Origin: Risungbinella massiliensis
GTDB taxonomy: Bacteria; Bacillota; Bacilli; Thermoactinomycetales; Thermoactinomycetaceae
DNA length: 64,000 nt
Direction of reading: 5' to 3'
Assembly: GCF_000942395.1 (NCBI RefSeq)
Contig: NZ_LN812102.1
Location: forward strand, 483,004-547,003
Shown here: positions 51,703-60,835 of the stretch, in pieces
Layout of the letters: every line of letters begins with the position of its first letter
Numbering within the stretch: position 1 is the first letter of the stretch
Position numbers and translations under genes: made by a program
Notes under the pieces: model-generated
What the model was told of the DNA's origin: nothing
The model's database searches: none
What the model saw: only the letters and a program-made list of their open reading frames with translations

Positions 51703-53223
51703 TTAACTGAAAGTTCCAACGTTTAGTTTCTTTTTACCCCTCAGGTTACTCCGTATCAGAAAAGCTGTTTTGACTATACCTATACAAAGCAATACAATTG
51801 CAAAGAGAAACAGAAAATGTCCCAAACCAGGTAAGAACACGATAATAACTGACCATGGTGCGATTAATATTTTGGGTAGATAAAATAATATTGCTAACGG
51901 GATCAGCAGTTGAAACAGCAAGATGGAGAGTATTTGGAACATGATACGTAATGGTGTGGCTTTCCATTTCATTCTTTTTTTGCATAATCCATAGATTGAC
52001 CAAGTGATGTAGATCAGAACTGCCAATGCAACTAGATCCACAATTAGATAAGTGTTTTGAAAATCGGGTATGTTGGCTAAAGTTGGTTTTCCACCATGAA
52101 GAATTTCGTCTATCCCCATTACAATCTGATCGTAATAAACCAGAAAGTCCATTGAGTTTGCTAATAGGATAATGCCGTATCCGTCTTTCATCACCATAAA
52201 GGAATATGTGTTTTCTGTCGCTCCAACATGAAAAATCACGTTATTTTTAACACTCCACCCCATTGCATAAGAGGAACCATCCCCCATCGGTGAAACAGGA
52301 TTGTGCATTTGTTTCACACTTTCTGTGGACAGTATCTTATTCTTCTTAAAATGACCACCATTCATTTGGGCAACCAGATAGTTGGACATATCCTCTGCAC
52401 TAGAAATGAGATAACCTGATGCTATAGTGCCTCGATGATCTAACTGCTCAGTCGGAACCATCCATCCAAAGATAGATTGATATCCAGTTGCTAAGCCATC
52501 TTTTTCGGCCTCTTTTGGAGAATCGTAACTATGTTTCATTTCCAACGGCTTAAAAATGTGGTTCTGAACATATTTGCTAAATGGGTCCCCGGATACCACT
52601 TGAACAATTCCACTTAAAATATCGTAGTTTAGATTAGAGTATTGAAAATCTCCCCCTACCCGACCGGTAAGCTGAATATTTTTTAGACTTCGAATATGTT
52701 CCTCAATAGATTTGTTGCCATTTACCATGCCAATATGACCATCATATTTCGCAATACCACTGGTTTGATACAACAAATCTTGTACTAATATTTTCTTAGA
52801 CGCTTCTTCATCGGCCACTCGAAACCATGGCAAATAACGTTGTACTGGCGCTTTAAGATCGATCTTCCCTTCCTCAACCAACTGCATAATCGCGAGGGCG
52901 GTAATCGATTTACTAGTTGACCCCAAAACAAATGGTGTCTGAGGCGTGACAGGTGTCTTGTCAGGACCAGAAATGCCATATCCTTTTAAGTAAACTGTCT
53001 GATCACCTTTTACAATTCCAAGAGCAATCCCTGGAATTTGGAGTTTGTCCATTGCAGATTCTACAAAATGATCAATTTTGTCTGTATCAACCTTTACTTC
53101 TTCCGATTTGGCATATGTAATCAATGGGGAAAAAACAAGGCATATTGTTATCAATATCACAATAACAAGTCTGTATATTTTGAATTTTTCCGTTCTAACT
53201 ACAACTTGTATACATGGTTCCAT
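51703..53223 (-). CDS. Serine beta-lactamase-like hydrolase (class C PBP family) with C-terminal membrane region
   Basis: This 506-residue protein has an N-terminal membrane/signal segment, a penicillin-binding-type serine hydrolase domain (about 45-360) and about four C-terminal membrane helices. Catalytic motifs are SxxK in LGSTSKSITALA, YxN in FQYSNLNYDIL and an HxG-type motif in FHVGATENTYSF. Similar proteins modify peptidoglycan or act on D-amino-acid peptides. It starts one base after the ABC permease gene, so it belongs to the regulator/ABC module, suggesting a cell-envelope defence role. Confidence 0.87.
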   Translation of the reverse strand: MEPCIQVVVRTEKFKIYRLVIVILITICLVFSPLITYAKSEEVKVDTDKIDHFVESAMDKLQIPGIALGIVKGDQTVYLKGYGISGPDKTPVTPQTPFVLGSTSKSITALAIMQLVEEGKIDLKAPVQRYLPWFRVADEEASKKILVQDLLYQTSGIAKYDGHIGMVNGNKSIEEHIRSLKNIQLTGRVGGDFQYSNLNYDILSGIVQVVSGDPFSKYVQNHIFKPLEMKHSYDSPKEAEKDGLATGYQSIFGWMVPTEQLDHRGTIASGYLISSAEDMSNYLVAQMNGGHFKKNKILSTESVKQMHNPVSPMGDGSSYAMGWSVKNNVIFHVGATENTYSFMVMKDGYGIILLANSMDFLVYYDQIVMGIDEILHGGKPTLANIPDFQNTYLIVDLVALAVLIYITWSIYGLCKKRMKWKATPLRIMFQILSILLFQLLIPLAILFYLPKILIAPWSVIIVFLPGLGHFLFLFAIVLLCIGIVKTAFLIRSNLRGKKKLNVGTFS

Positions 53224-53224
53224 T

Positions 53225-54577
53225 TTAAATTCTCCTTAGTAGAATGAGTTTCATATACTGGTTACAGGCAATAAGGAAATAAGAAGTTTGGATCACAATA
53301 TAAATACTGATCACGAAGAACGAATAGATCCAATGAGTCATCATCAAAATATTGTCTAATGCTTTCATCACAACTAGTGCATTGATTATTCCCATGATAC
53401 AGGGTACAAAGAAAATGATACCGATTTGCGTGACAACAATCTTCCGAATTTCGCTTTCTGTTATCCCGATTCGGGTTAATGTCTTAAATTGTTCCCGATC
53501 CTCTTGCATCTCTGTGAACAACTTAAAATAAATCATGCTACCTGCTGCAATGAAGAAAAGCAGACTGATGAACATACCAATAAACATCATTAGTGAAGCC
53601 TTTTCCTTCAAATAATCGTATTGTGCACTGAGTCCCAATAGATAAAAGGTACAAGATGCTGTTAAAATAACTGAACTCATAATTGATAAAATAAACAACA
53701 AGCGGGAATTGTCCTTTATCTTATAGCCAAGTTGGGCAAAGACGATCATATTGGTTCGATAATAATACACACGATGAAACCTCTGAATAAACCGTAGCAA
53801 CAATATACTAAACTGTGAGATAAACAAATAGGTACCGAACATCACAACAAGTAAACAAAAGAGTGATAGTAGAATAAAGTTTTTTAGATCTAACAGGGCA
53901 AAATTGGATCCATTTAAAAACAACACAATTGTATATGCCCCTCCTAAAAACCCAATTGCTAGTACTACAAACCACGGTGAATAATGTAACTCTTTTTTTG
54001 ATTGCTGTGATGACTGAAGCAAATCCTCGATTTCCGTGTTCTGTTCTAGCTGTAGTACCATCCAAAACGTAATGAGTGTAAATATTCCAAAGAACACACT
54101 CAATGTTATCCACACTGCTCCAAGCGGTACAACAAACGCAATTGGATCGTGTAGATGAAGCAAGACGGTAAGGATCATAAAGAAAAGCTTACTAAACAAA
54201 ATTCCTAGGCTGATACCGACTAGAATAGCCAATACTGCAATCACCGCATTTTCATAAAGGATAAGTTTGCGTAGCTGTTTACGAGTCATCCCAAACAGTG
54301 AGAACAGCCCAAATTCATACATTCTTATTTTGAGAAACGCTGAATTGGAATAAAGTACGAAAAGAACCGAGAAAATGACGATAATGTATTGGCAAAGAAC
54401 CATACCTTTTCTGACTTTCGTAGCCGCTATCATATCTCCACTCACCACATCAGGATGAGCAAGAAAAGCTGTATAGATATAGAAAATCATAACAGAAAAT
54501 AGACTACTCAAAAAAAACGCACCGTATGACCGCCAATTGCCTCGTAGATTGCTAAGCGCGAGCAAATGGAATCTCAT
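53225..54577 (-). CDS. FtsX-like ABC permease without large extracellular domain (BceB-related)
   Basis: This 450-residue protein has about ten membrane helices in BceB-like order. The N-terminal FtsX domain includes FGMTRKQLRKLILYENAVIAVLA; the C-terminal one includes TRIGITESEIRKIVVTQIGIIFFVP. Bacitracin-type BceB permeases are about 620-660 residues because a domain of about 200 residues sits between helices 7 and 8. Here that link is only a few residues (SAQYDYLKEKAS). It overlaps the ATPase gene by 26 bases. The missing domain suggests a different substrate or sensing mode. Confidence 0.85.
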   Translation of the reverse strand: MRFHLLALSNLRGNWRSYGAFFLSSLFSVMIFYIYTAFLAHPDVVSGDMIAATKVRKGMVLCQYIIVIFSVLFVLYSNSAFLKIRMYEFGLFSLFGMTRKQLRKLILYENAVIAVLAILVGISLGILFSKLFFMILTVLLHLHDPIAFVVPLGAVWITLSVFFGIFTLITFWMVLQLEQNTEIEDLLQSSQQSKKELHYSPWFVVLAIGFLGGAYTIVLFLNGSNFALLDLKNFILLSLFCLLVVMFGTYLFISQFSILLLRFIQRFHRVYYYRTNMIVFAQLGYKIKDNSRLLFILSIMSSVILTASCTFYLLGLSAQYDYLKEKASLMMFIGMFISLLFFIAAGSMIYFKLFTEMQEDREQFKTLTRIGITESEIRKIVVTQIGIIFFVPCIMGIINALVVMKALDNILMMTHWIYSFFVISIYIVIQTSYFLIACNQYMKLILLRRI

Positions 54578-55328
54578 TGAAATTCCCTCCTAATAAGCTC
54601 AATGAGTCCAATATCTGTTGGAAAAATGCTTGTCTATTCGAGCCACGTCGTATTTCAGAGAAAAGTCTGCCATCTTTTATAAATAACACACGCTTGCAAT
54701 AGCTTGCGGTAAATGGATCATGCGTTACCATGAGCACGGTCGCCTTTTGATATTCGTTCAGATCCCTGAGCAAGTCCATCACGTCCTTCGCCGACTTTGA
54801 ATCAAGGTTACCAGTCAGCTCATCTGCGAGTACTAACGACGGTCGATGAATAAAAGCACGAGCGATAGCTGTGCGTTGCTTCTGACCACCAGATACCTCA
54901 TATATTCGCTTTCCCAAGATCTCCTCAATTTGCAGCCATTCAGCAAGTGGCTGCAATCTTTGTTGAATCACTTTAGGATCTACACCATCTAATACTAACG
55001 GCAACACAATGTTATCCTTAATGGACAACGTATTGATCAAGTTAAAATCCTGAAAGACAAAACCAAGTTCTCGTCGTCTGAACAACGCCAGTTGCTCATC
55101 ATTTAGCCTACTAGGATTTATCCCATTGATTTCAATTCGACCGGATGTTGGACGAGCAATGGTCGCTAGCAGATTGAGTAATGTCGTTTTTCCGCTTCCC
55201 GACGGTCCCATGATACCAACGAATTCTCCAGCTTCGATTTGTAGGTCAACATCTTCTAACGCCTTATGAAAGACGTTTCCTATAGAGCTATATACTTTGC
55301 CTAGTCCTTCTGCTTTCAGTACAATCAT
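54552..55328 (-). CDS. ABC transporter ATP-binding protein (BceA-like)
   Basis: A 258-residue ATPase of the peptide-detoxification/LolD class, with Walker A GPSGSGKTT, the signature VSGGQKQRTAIARA, Walker B SLVLADELTGNLDS and VTHDPFTASY. It pairs with the FtsX-like permease encoded just downstream and is preceded by the regulator and kinase genes. ATG 55328 follows AAAGGAATCC. Confidence 0.92.
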   Translation of the reverse strand: MIVLKAEGLGKVYSSIGNVFHKALEDVDLQIEAGEFVGIMGPSGSGKTTLLNLLATIARPTSGRIEINGINPSRLNDEQLALFRRRELGFVFQDFNLINTLSIKDNIVLPLVLDGVDPKVIQQRLQPLAEWLQIEEILGKRIYEVSGGQKQRTAIARAFIHRPSLVLADELTGNLDSKSAKDVMDLLRDLNEYQKATVLMVTHDPFTASYCKRVLFIKDGRLFSEIRRGSNRQAFFQQILDSLSLLGGNFNEIPFARA

Positions 55329-55472
55329 TATCTGGATTCCTTTCTAATGATCGTCGGGATCTGCTTCCATAGCCTTAGTATAATTCGAAGCAATACCCGG
55401 ATCGATCGATTATCCTTTCAATATCGCACGATAATCCTTACAATCTTGTCACGTAACACTCTTTCTCCCTTT

Positions 55473-56546
55473 CTAACTACCGAAAATGTGAATTCCCCTC
55501 GGTTCAAATACAATGGTAAACGTTGTACCAACACCTAAATCCGATGTCACCGACAACTCATGCCCAAGTTTAGTACATACCTGTTTTGCCAAATATAATC
55601 CCATTCCTGTCGACTCACCTGAAGCACGTCCATTTTCCCCTGTGAAAAACGGATCAAATATTCTTGATAAATCATGTGATGCTATTCCAGTCCCTTCATC
55701 TGTCACACTTAGTTTGCTACCTCCATCTAGATCAGGTTCTATCTGAAAAACAAGCTGCTTCGCACCTTGTTTGCTCTTACTGTATTTGATCGCATTACTG
55801 ACAAACTGATTCAACACCACTATCATCCACTTCTCATCTGTTTCCACCCATGCCTCTCCATCAATCCGGGGGAATATGGAGTGACGGATACACAAACGTT
55901 TATGTTCATTTATTACATTACGAATCAACTGATGAAGCGGTATTTTTTGAATATGAAGATCCATTTCAAACTTGTCGAGACGTGCTGTATACAGCATCAT
56001 CTCTAGGCTTCTCGCCATTCGTTCTGCTTCTTCTCTCATACTTACAACTAACTGCTTGTTCTCTTCCACTGTAGTGGGCATTTGTTGCAAAGCTTCTTGT
56101 GCAAGTAAATCGATTACAGATACGGGTGTCTTCATATGATGCACCCACTGCAACACAAAATGATTGTGCATCTCCTGCTGCCGACGATATTTCCCTAACT
56201 CCGTCAAATAAGCGTTGTGTTGCATCTCTAATAAATGCGTAACAAGCCTCTGTTCCCTTGTTATTGCGGAATGTATCATCATCGCAGCATGTAGTTCGCT
56301 TGATTCCATCGCATGCTGAAGTTGTTTGTAATATGGCCTCTGTCGAATATAATCAATTGCCAACCATACACCCATCATAAAGAAAGCAACCGCCATAAAA
56401 TAATAAACCGTGTCTAAATCCATTACCACAGGATATCGTTTTTTTTCAAGTAACATAAAGCCAACACTAAGCCCGACAATAATCACATAGAAAAGAACAT
56501 ATAATAACCGATCTCGCAAAAAATAAACAGCTGGAATTTTTTTCAT
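55473..56546 (-). CDS. Intramembrane-sensing histidine kinase (BceS-like)
   Basis: This histidine kinase has two N-terminal helices and almost no extracellular loop (residues about 10-65), the arrangement of BceS-type kinases that sense through a partner ABC transporter. The phosphorylated histidine is in QWVHHMKTPVSVIDLL, the N-box is NQFVSNAIKYSKSK, and the G-boxes are DEGTGIAS and GMGLYLAKQV. The start is TTG 56549 or ATG 56546 after AAGGAG. It follows the regulator gene by 20 bases. Confidence 0.9.
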   Translation of the reverse strand: MKKIPAVYFLRDRLLYVLFYVIIVGLSVGFMLLEKKRYPVVMDLDTVYYFMAVAFFMMGVWLAIDYIRQRPYYKQLQHAMESSELHAAMMIHSAITREQRLVTHLLEMQHNAYLTELGKYRRQQEMHNHFVLQWVHHMKTPVSVIDLLAQEALQQMPTTVEENKQLVVSMREEAERMARSLEMMLYTARLDKFEMDLHIQKIPLHQLIRNVINEHKRLCIRHSIFPRIDGEAWVETDEKWMIVVLNQFVSNAIKYSKSKQGAKQLVFQIEPDLDGGSKLSVTDEGTGIASHDLSRIFDPFFTGENGRASGESTGMGLYLAKQVCTKLGHELSVTSDLGVGTTFTIVFEPRGIHIFGS

Positions 56547-56568
56547 CAACTTAACTCCTTCTTATTCC

Positions 56569-57270
56569 TCATCTGAGAGTTAGCTTATAACCTTGACCAC
56601 GAATTGTTTCAATCGCTTTGGGCAAACCGATCTCCTCTAGCTTCTTGCGTAGTCTCGTCACATTGACTGTAAGTGTATTATTATCGACAAATTGTACATC
56701 GTCCCATAGCGCTTCCAAAAGATGATCGCGAGAGACAATCTGTCCATATTGTTGTATAAGGCATTCAGCCAATAACTTCTCGTTTTTAGTAAGCTCCACC
56801 CTATCCTTTTGCCACTGTAACTCGTTACGTCGAAGATCCAGACTCAATCCTTGCACATTCATTTCATCTCTAACCGATGAGATAGATTCTGTCGTGGCGG
56901 AATATTCGCCATAGACTCTCCTTAGCACACTTTTTACCTTTGCCATTAAAAGATCCAAATGAATCGGCTTTGTAATATAGTCATCACCGCCGTTGTCAAT
57001 CGCCATCACCTGATCCATTTCACCTACTCGAGCAGATATAAAGATGATCGGTACACTAGAACGGACACGAATTTGTCTGCACCAATAATAACCATCATAA
57101 TACGGCAGGTTAATATCAAGAAGCACCAGATGCGGAGCATAGTCCAACATCTCTGGCATCAACTCACGAAATTGTGTGGCGCACGCTGCTTCCAATCCGT
57201 ACTTCTCCATAATATTTTTCAAAATAGCGCTAATCTTTTCATCGTCTTCCACAATAAAAATGCGATACAT
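56569..57270 (-). CDS. OmpR/PhoB-family response regulator (BceR-like)
   Basis: A 233-residue regulator: receiver domain with phospho-acceptor aspartate in LVLLDINLPYYDG and the lysine in ITKPIHLD, then a winged-helix DNA-binding domain (NTLTVNVTRLRKKLEEIG). It is first in the five-gene module and probably activates its own operon. ATG 57270 follows GGAGGAAT. Confidence 0.92.
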   Translation of the reverse strand: MYRIFIVEDDEKISAILKNIMEKYGLEAACATQFRELMPEMLDYAPHLVLLDINLPYYDGYYWCRQIRVRSSVPIIFISARVGEMDQVMAIDNGGDDYITKPIHLDLLMAKVKSVLRRVYGEYSATTESISSVRDEMNVQGLSLDLRRNELQWQKDRVELTKNEKLLAECLIQQYGQIVSRDHLLEALWDDVQFVDNNTLTVNVTRLRKKLEEIGLPKAIETIRGQGYKLTLR

Positions 57271-57361
57271 GGTATTCCTCCAATGGCCCTCATCAAGGGT
57301 CGTTCCCTTCGCTCAAATTGCATACTAAATCGTTTAAGTATAATCACACATACTGTAGTCC

Positions 57362-57394
57362 TAAAAAAGACTCCCACAAGAAAACTTATGGGAG
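57362..57394 (-). terminator. Terminator of ypjA
   Basis: CTCCCA and TGGGAG flank CAAGAAAACTTA, and on the minus strand TCTTTTTTAG follows. It separates ypjA from the regulator/ABC module downstream. Confidence 0.75.
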
Positions 57395-57425
57395 CGCACA
57401 GTAAGACTTTAGCTCTTACCTTCGT

Positions 57426-58064
57426 TTATCCAAGTACTTTAGGTAAATTGGTAAGACGATCAGTACTTTTCCGCCAAGATAACATAGTGACGACTAAGAT
57501 ACTCGTAACACTTAATAGTACAGTAAAATATCCTACCAAATGATCGTATGGTTCCAGATAATACCCCACCCAAGGGTGCATATCGGCTAGATAATCGATC
57601 GCATCATTCAAGAAAGTCCATACAGAAACGATCGCAATCTCCTTCCATCCAAAAGAGAAATACTTGGCATAGAGAAATGCTTGAAAAGCCATCCCCAGAT
57701 GTGAAAAAGTAAGCATCCATTGTGCTGGTACGACAGCATCAAGCAGTGGTTCTGGTTGCAAGGAGGCCCCCCAAAAGATCATGACGACCGCCCAAACACC
57801 GTATTTGATTAACGTAATCGCTGCAAAGGCCTCGATGAGCGGGCTCCGTCGACCCATTAGATAGCAAAACAAAACAAGTGTAAATGCCGCACTAGCAGTA
57901 GGACTATCCGGTACAAAGATTAAATATTTTGCTGGTGTCAGCTTTAATTGATTGAGATACCAATAGTAACCATAAATACTTCCAAGTAGATTGATCCAAA
58001 AGAGCGTCCATAAAAACCAACGCTCCATTAGTTGCGAGCTAAACCATCTCCAAAGCCCGATCAT
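57426..58064 (-). CDS. ypjA: YpjA, DUF1405 membrane protein
   Basis: This 212-residue integral membrane protein has about six helices and the DUF1405 segments WYLNQLKLTPAKYLIFVPDSP and NDAIDYLADMHPWVGYYLEP. It follows qcrC as in B. subtilis. The function is unknown; a role linked to the bc complex or spore membranes is only suggested by position. A terminator separates it from qcrC, so it has its own promoter or depends on read-through. Confidence 0.88.
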   Translation of the reverse strand: MIGLWRWFSSQLMERWFLWTLFWINLLGSIYGYYWYLNQLKLTPAKYLIFVPDSPTASAAFTLVLFCYLMGRRSPLIEAFAAITLIKYGVWAVVMIFWGASLQPEPLLDAVVPAQWMLTFSHLGMAFQAFLYAKYFSFGWKEIAIVSVWTFLNDAIDYLADMHPWVGYYLEPYDHLVGYFTVLLSVTSILVVTMLSWRKSTDRLTNLPKVLG

Positions 58065-58086
58065 CTATATCACATCCGTCCATTGA

Positions 58087-58125
58087 TAAAAAAACCTGAT
58101 TGCTTATCGCAATCAGGTTTATCAT
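58087..58125 (-). terminator. Terminator of the qcrABC operon
   Basis: AAACCTGATTGC and GCAATCAGGTTT form a perfect stem with TTTTTTT following on the minus strand, directly after the qcrC stop. Confidence 0.9.
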
Positions 58126-58128
58126 AGC

Positions 58129-58962
58129 TTATTTTTGGTTTTGTTTCAGTAGCCAATCCATCAGGACCTCTTTTTGTTCATCTGTACCTTGGAACATACC
58201 TTGTGGCATGGCACCACGTCCATGGTCGATAATTTTCTTTAGATCCTCACGAGTGTATACTGGATTGCCATGTGATTCGCCTTTCTCGGAAGCGCCAAAT
58301 TTATTCCCTACACCTAAGAGCGAAGGACCATTCTTCCCTTCCAAGTTGTCTCCATGACATGTAATACACGCGCTTTGGCTGTAAATATCGTATCCAGCAC
58401 TATTTTGCTCTACTACCACTTTGTTCTTAGGTGCAGTACTAGGTGCAGATTCAAGCTGTTGGACATGCTGATATTCTGCTGCCCAAGTCAAGAATGCAAT
58501 TGCAACTAAAGATAGGATGGTAATCCAAGTGGTCGATGAGCGTTTGAGCGGTTGGCGTTCTTTGCTGCGATCAAGCCATGGTACCAACATGAGAGCTCCA
58601 AATAGAAGCCCTGGAACCACTAAGGTTCCAATCACAACAAAATCCCCAGCTGCCCATTTGTATTTCAGTAGTTGATACAAGAATAAGAAGTACCAATCTG
58701 GTACTGGCAGGAATCCGGTATTGGTCGGATCTGCTAGTTCCCCAAGTGGTGGCTCTTCTGCCATTACCAACGTCATAAATCCGACGAGGAAAACAGCTGC
58801 TACCATCCATTCTTTTAACAGAAAATCGGGGATAAATGCTTCATTTTTACCAGGAAATTCCGAGTAGTCCGGTATGTGTTGTTTCGGACGATCAGCTCGA
58901 ACGCGCGAGTCTCCCACGTACAGAACTTGCTTTTTCGGAGTTCCTTCTTCCGTGTGTGCCAA
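58129..58962 (-). CDS. qcrC: Menaquinol-cytochrome c reductase cytochrome b/c subunit QcrC
   Basis: QcrC of the Bacillus-type bc complex fuses a subunit-IV-like part (three helices; ELADPTNTGFLPVPDWYFLFLYQ) with a C-terminal cytochrome c domain. The haem motif CITCH lies in SQSACITCHGDN, and the axial methionine is probably in GRGAMPQGMF. It starts at TTG 58962 after GAGGAGGG and follows qcrB. Confidence 0.94.
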   Translation of the reverse strand: MAHTEEGTPKKQVLYVGDSRVRADRPKQHIPDYSEFPGKNEAFIPDFLLKEWMVAAVFLVGFMTLVMAEEPPLGELADPTNTGFLPVPDWYFLFLYQLLKYKWAAGDFVVIGTLVVPGLLFGALMLVPWLDRSKERQPLKRSSTTWITILSLVAIAFLTWAAEYQHVQQLESAPSTAPKNKVVVEQNSAGYDIYSQSACITCHGDNLEGKNGPSLLGVGNKFGASEKGESHGNPVYTREDLKKIIDHGRGAMPQGMFQGTDEQKEVLMDWLLKQNQK

Positions 58963-58987
58963 GTGGATCCCTCCTCACGCGCAAGTC

Positions 58988-59659
58988 TTATAGTGGACCT
59001 GAGATGCCCTGACGGCGAATTAAAATAAAGTGAGCGCCCAAAAGTCCGAGTAGTGCTGCTGGGAGGAAGAATACGTGAAGCGCAAAGAAACGAGCTAAGG
59101 TTTGCGCACCTACAATATCTCCACCTTGTAGGAAGATGGCGATATACTTCCCAAGAAACGGTACAGAAGCAGCGATCTCTACCCCTACTTTGGTCGCAAA
59201 GTATGCTTTATTATCCCAAGGTAAGAGATAACCGGTAAATCCAAGACCTAACATTACAAAGAAAATCAATACTCCTACTACCCAGTTTAGTTCACGTGGA
59301 TGTTTGTAGGAACCGGTAAAGAAGACACGCAACGTATGTAAGAACAGCATCACGATTGCAACACTTGCTCCCCAGTGGTGCATGCCTCGGACAATTGCTC
59401 CCATCGCCAGCTCATTTTGCAGATAATCTACACTGGCGTGAGCATTCACAATATCCGGAACATAGTACATCGCCAAAAACATACCAGATAAGATCTGGAT
59501 AACGACAACGAAGAACGTCAGACCCCCGAAGCAATAAATAAATGCTGAGAAGTGATGGGCTGGGTTCACGTGTTCCGGCACTTCATGGTCGGCAACATCG
59601 CGCCAAATTGGCGTAATGTCTAGCCGCTCATCCACCCAATCGTAAATGGCTTGCAGCAT
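58988..59659 (-). CDS. qcrB: Menaquinol-cytochrome c reductase cytochrome b subunit QcrB
   Basis: QcrB is the b6-type cytochrome b: four helices, with haem-ligand histidines in GMHHWGASVAIVMLFLHTLRVFF and in RFFALHVFFLPAALLGLLGAHF. It also has the cysteine-lacking quinol-site segment GFTGYLLPWDN. The length (223) is normal for the b6 type. It transfers electrons from menaquinol to the Rieske protein and haem c. Confidence 0.95.
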   Translation of the reverse strand: MLQAIYDWVDERLDITPIWRDVADHEVPEHVNPAHHFSAFIYCFGGLTFFVVVIQILSGMFLAMYYVPDIVNAHASVDYLQNELAMGAIVRGMHHWGASVAIVMLFLHTLRVFFTGSYKHPRELNWVVGVLIFFVMLGLGFTGYLLPWDNKAYFATKVGVEIAASVPFLGKYIAIFLQGGDIVGAQTLARFFALHVFFLPAALLGLLGAHFILIRRQGISGPL

Positions 59660-59684
59660 CGACGCTACACCTCCTATCGTCCCA

Positions 59685-60176
59685 TTATGCTTTGTCTAGT
59701 GGTCCAATGAATAAACGACCATTTCGTACTTCCGTTTTGTACTGATCCAGCGGTTTCGCTGGTGGAGTACCCGGAACGTTTGTGCCATCTTTTTCGTAGC
59801 GACCAAAGTGGCATGGACAGAAAAACTCATTTTTGAATTGTGGATTACTTTCCCAAGATACTGTACAACCCAGATGTTTGCAAATAGGGGAAAGTGCCAG
59901 AATTTTTCCTGCATTCTTCAGGACCCAAGCAGTTCGTTTTTCTTTGGTTTGATACCAACCGTCTTTTACGTCAACCTCAAATTCCACAGCACGTGGTTTA
60001 TCGCTTACTTCACTCTCTGCCAAATTGACATCGATGAAGTCACCGCCCCCTCCTGCTTTTAAAACAGGATCGACAGCAAAGCGTACCATTGGGAACATCA
60101 TTCCCGCGCCGAGGAAACCAGCGGTCCCACCTAATGTATAGGTGAGGAACTGACGGCGGGTTAGTTTCTTACTCAC
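59685..60176 (-). CDS. qcrA: Menaquinol-cytochrome c reductase Rieske iron-sulfur subunit QcrA
   Basis: The Rieske subunit has an N-terminal Tat-like/membrane anchor (KKLTRRQFLTYTLGGTAGFLG) and the [2Fe-2S] motifs CKHLGC and CPCHFGRYEKDG. It is first in qcrABC. The GTG start at 60176 follows AAGGAGG. The twin-arginine motif TRRQFLTY fits export by the Tat system. Confidence 0.95.
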   Translation of the reverse strand: MSKKLTRRQFLTYTLGGTAGFLGAGMMFPMVRFAVDPVLKAGGGGDFIDVNLAESEVSDKPRAVEFEVDVKDGWYQTKEKRTAWVLKNAGKILALSPICKHLGCTVSWESNPQFKNEFFCPCHFGRYEKDGTNVPGTPPAKPLDQYKTEVRNGRLFIGPLDKA

Positions 60177-60273
60177 GACTCGTCCGACCTCCTTCTATGC
60201 GGCATTCACCGTCACACGGACCGGAACCTCTTTTCAGACTAGGACAAAAAATCTCTTTTACTAGGACATTACC

Positions 60274-60341
60274 ATGATAGTGAAGGCTCTGAAAAATGTC
60301 AAGATAACCCCCTTATAATCCACAATTGAAAGCGCTTTTCC
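60274..60341 (-). promoter_or_regulatory. qcrABC promoter with upstream cre-like site
   Basis: TTGACA (60302-60297) and TATCAT (60279-60274) are 17 bases apart, an excellent sigma-A promoter. A sequence very close to the CcpA cre consensus, TTGAAAGCGCTTTTCC (60326-60341), lies 24 bases upstream of the -35 box, between the qcrA promoter and the end of the ypiF-like gene. A CcpA role is inferred from the match. Confidence 0.7.
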
Positions 60342-60342
60342 A

Positions 60343-60795
60343 CTACTTATCCGACCAAGCTGTTAGAATGGAGGATGTAAGGTTTTCTACCTCTTCCTCT
60401 AATTGATTAGAATGGTTTACAATCGAAGAAAGCAAATTCCAATAAACTTGTAACGAATTAGACATAATTTTATTCCGAAATGAAATATTTGAAATGGACG
60501 ATCTCGCTACTAAAAATAAATACGAAAAATCTGATTGACCAAACTGAGTGATTATTTCCTCCAAAAATCGCTCTGTATTCTCTGCTGTAGTAGGTAGGTA
60601 ATGAACGGTAGGTAAAAGTAACACACGTCCCATTAGCTGCTTCTCTGTTCTAACACAGATTTCTTCTATCTGGTTTTTCTCATCTTCTATAAATAGCTTA
60701 CCTTCCACTTTTACAGGAGCGACTGGCAAAAGCAATGTATCAACAAACGGGGCAGATCGATACCATGACTCTGGTTGTAAATCTACTAACTTCAT
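60343..60795 (-). CDS. ypiF: YpiF-like protein (DUF2487)
   Basis: A soluble protein of about 150 residues: opening KLVDLQPESWYRSAPFVDTLLLPVAPV, then EKQLMGRVLLLPTVHYLP, and helical to the end. In B. subtilis ypiF (DUF2487) lies just before qcrA, and both position and length fit. The function is unknown. ATG 60795 is chosen; the ATG at 60813 also exists without a clear site. Confidence 0.7.
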   Translation of the reverse strand: MKLVDLQPESWYRSAPFVDTLLLPVAPVKVEGKLFIEDEKNQIEEICVRTEKQLMGRVLLLPTVHYLPTTAENTERFLEEIITQFGQSDFSYLFLVARSSISNISFRNKIMSNSLQVYWNLLSSIVNHSNQLEEEVENLTSSILTAWSDK

Positions 60796-60835
60796 ATTTC
60801 TACCTTCTTCCAATTATGGTTTTCCTTCACTACCA

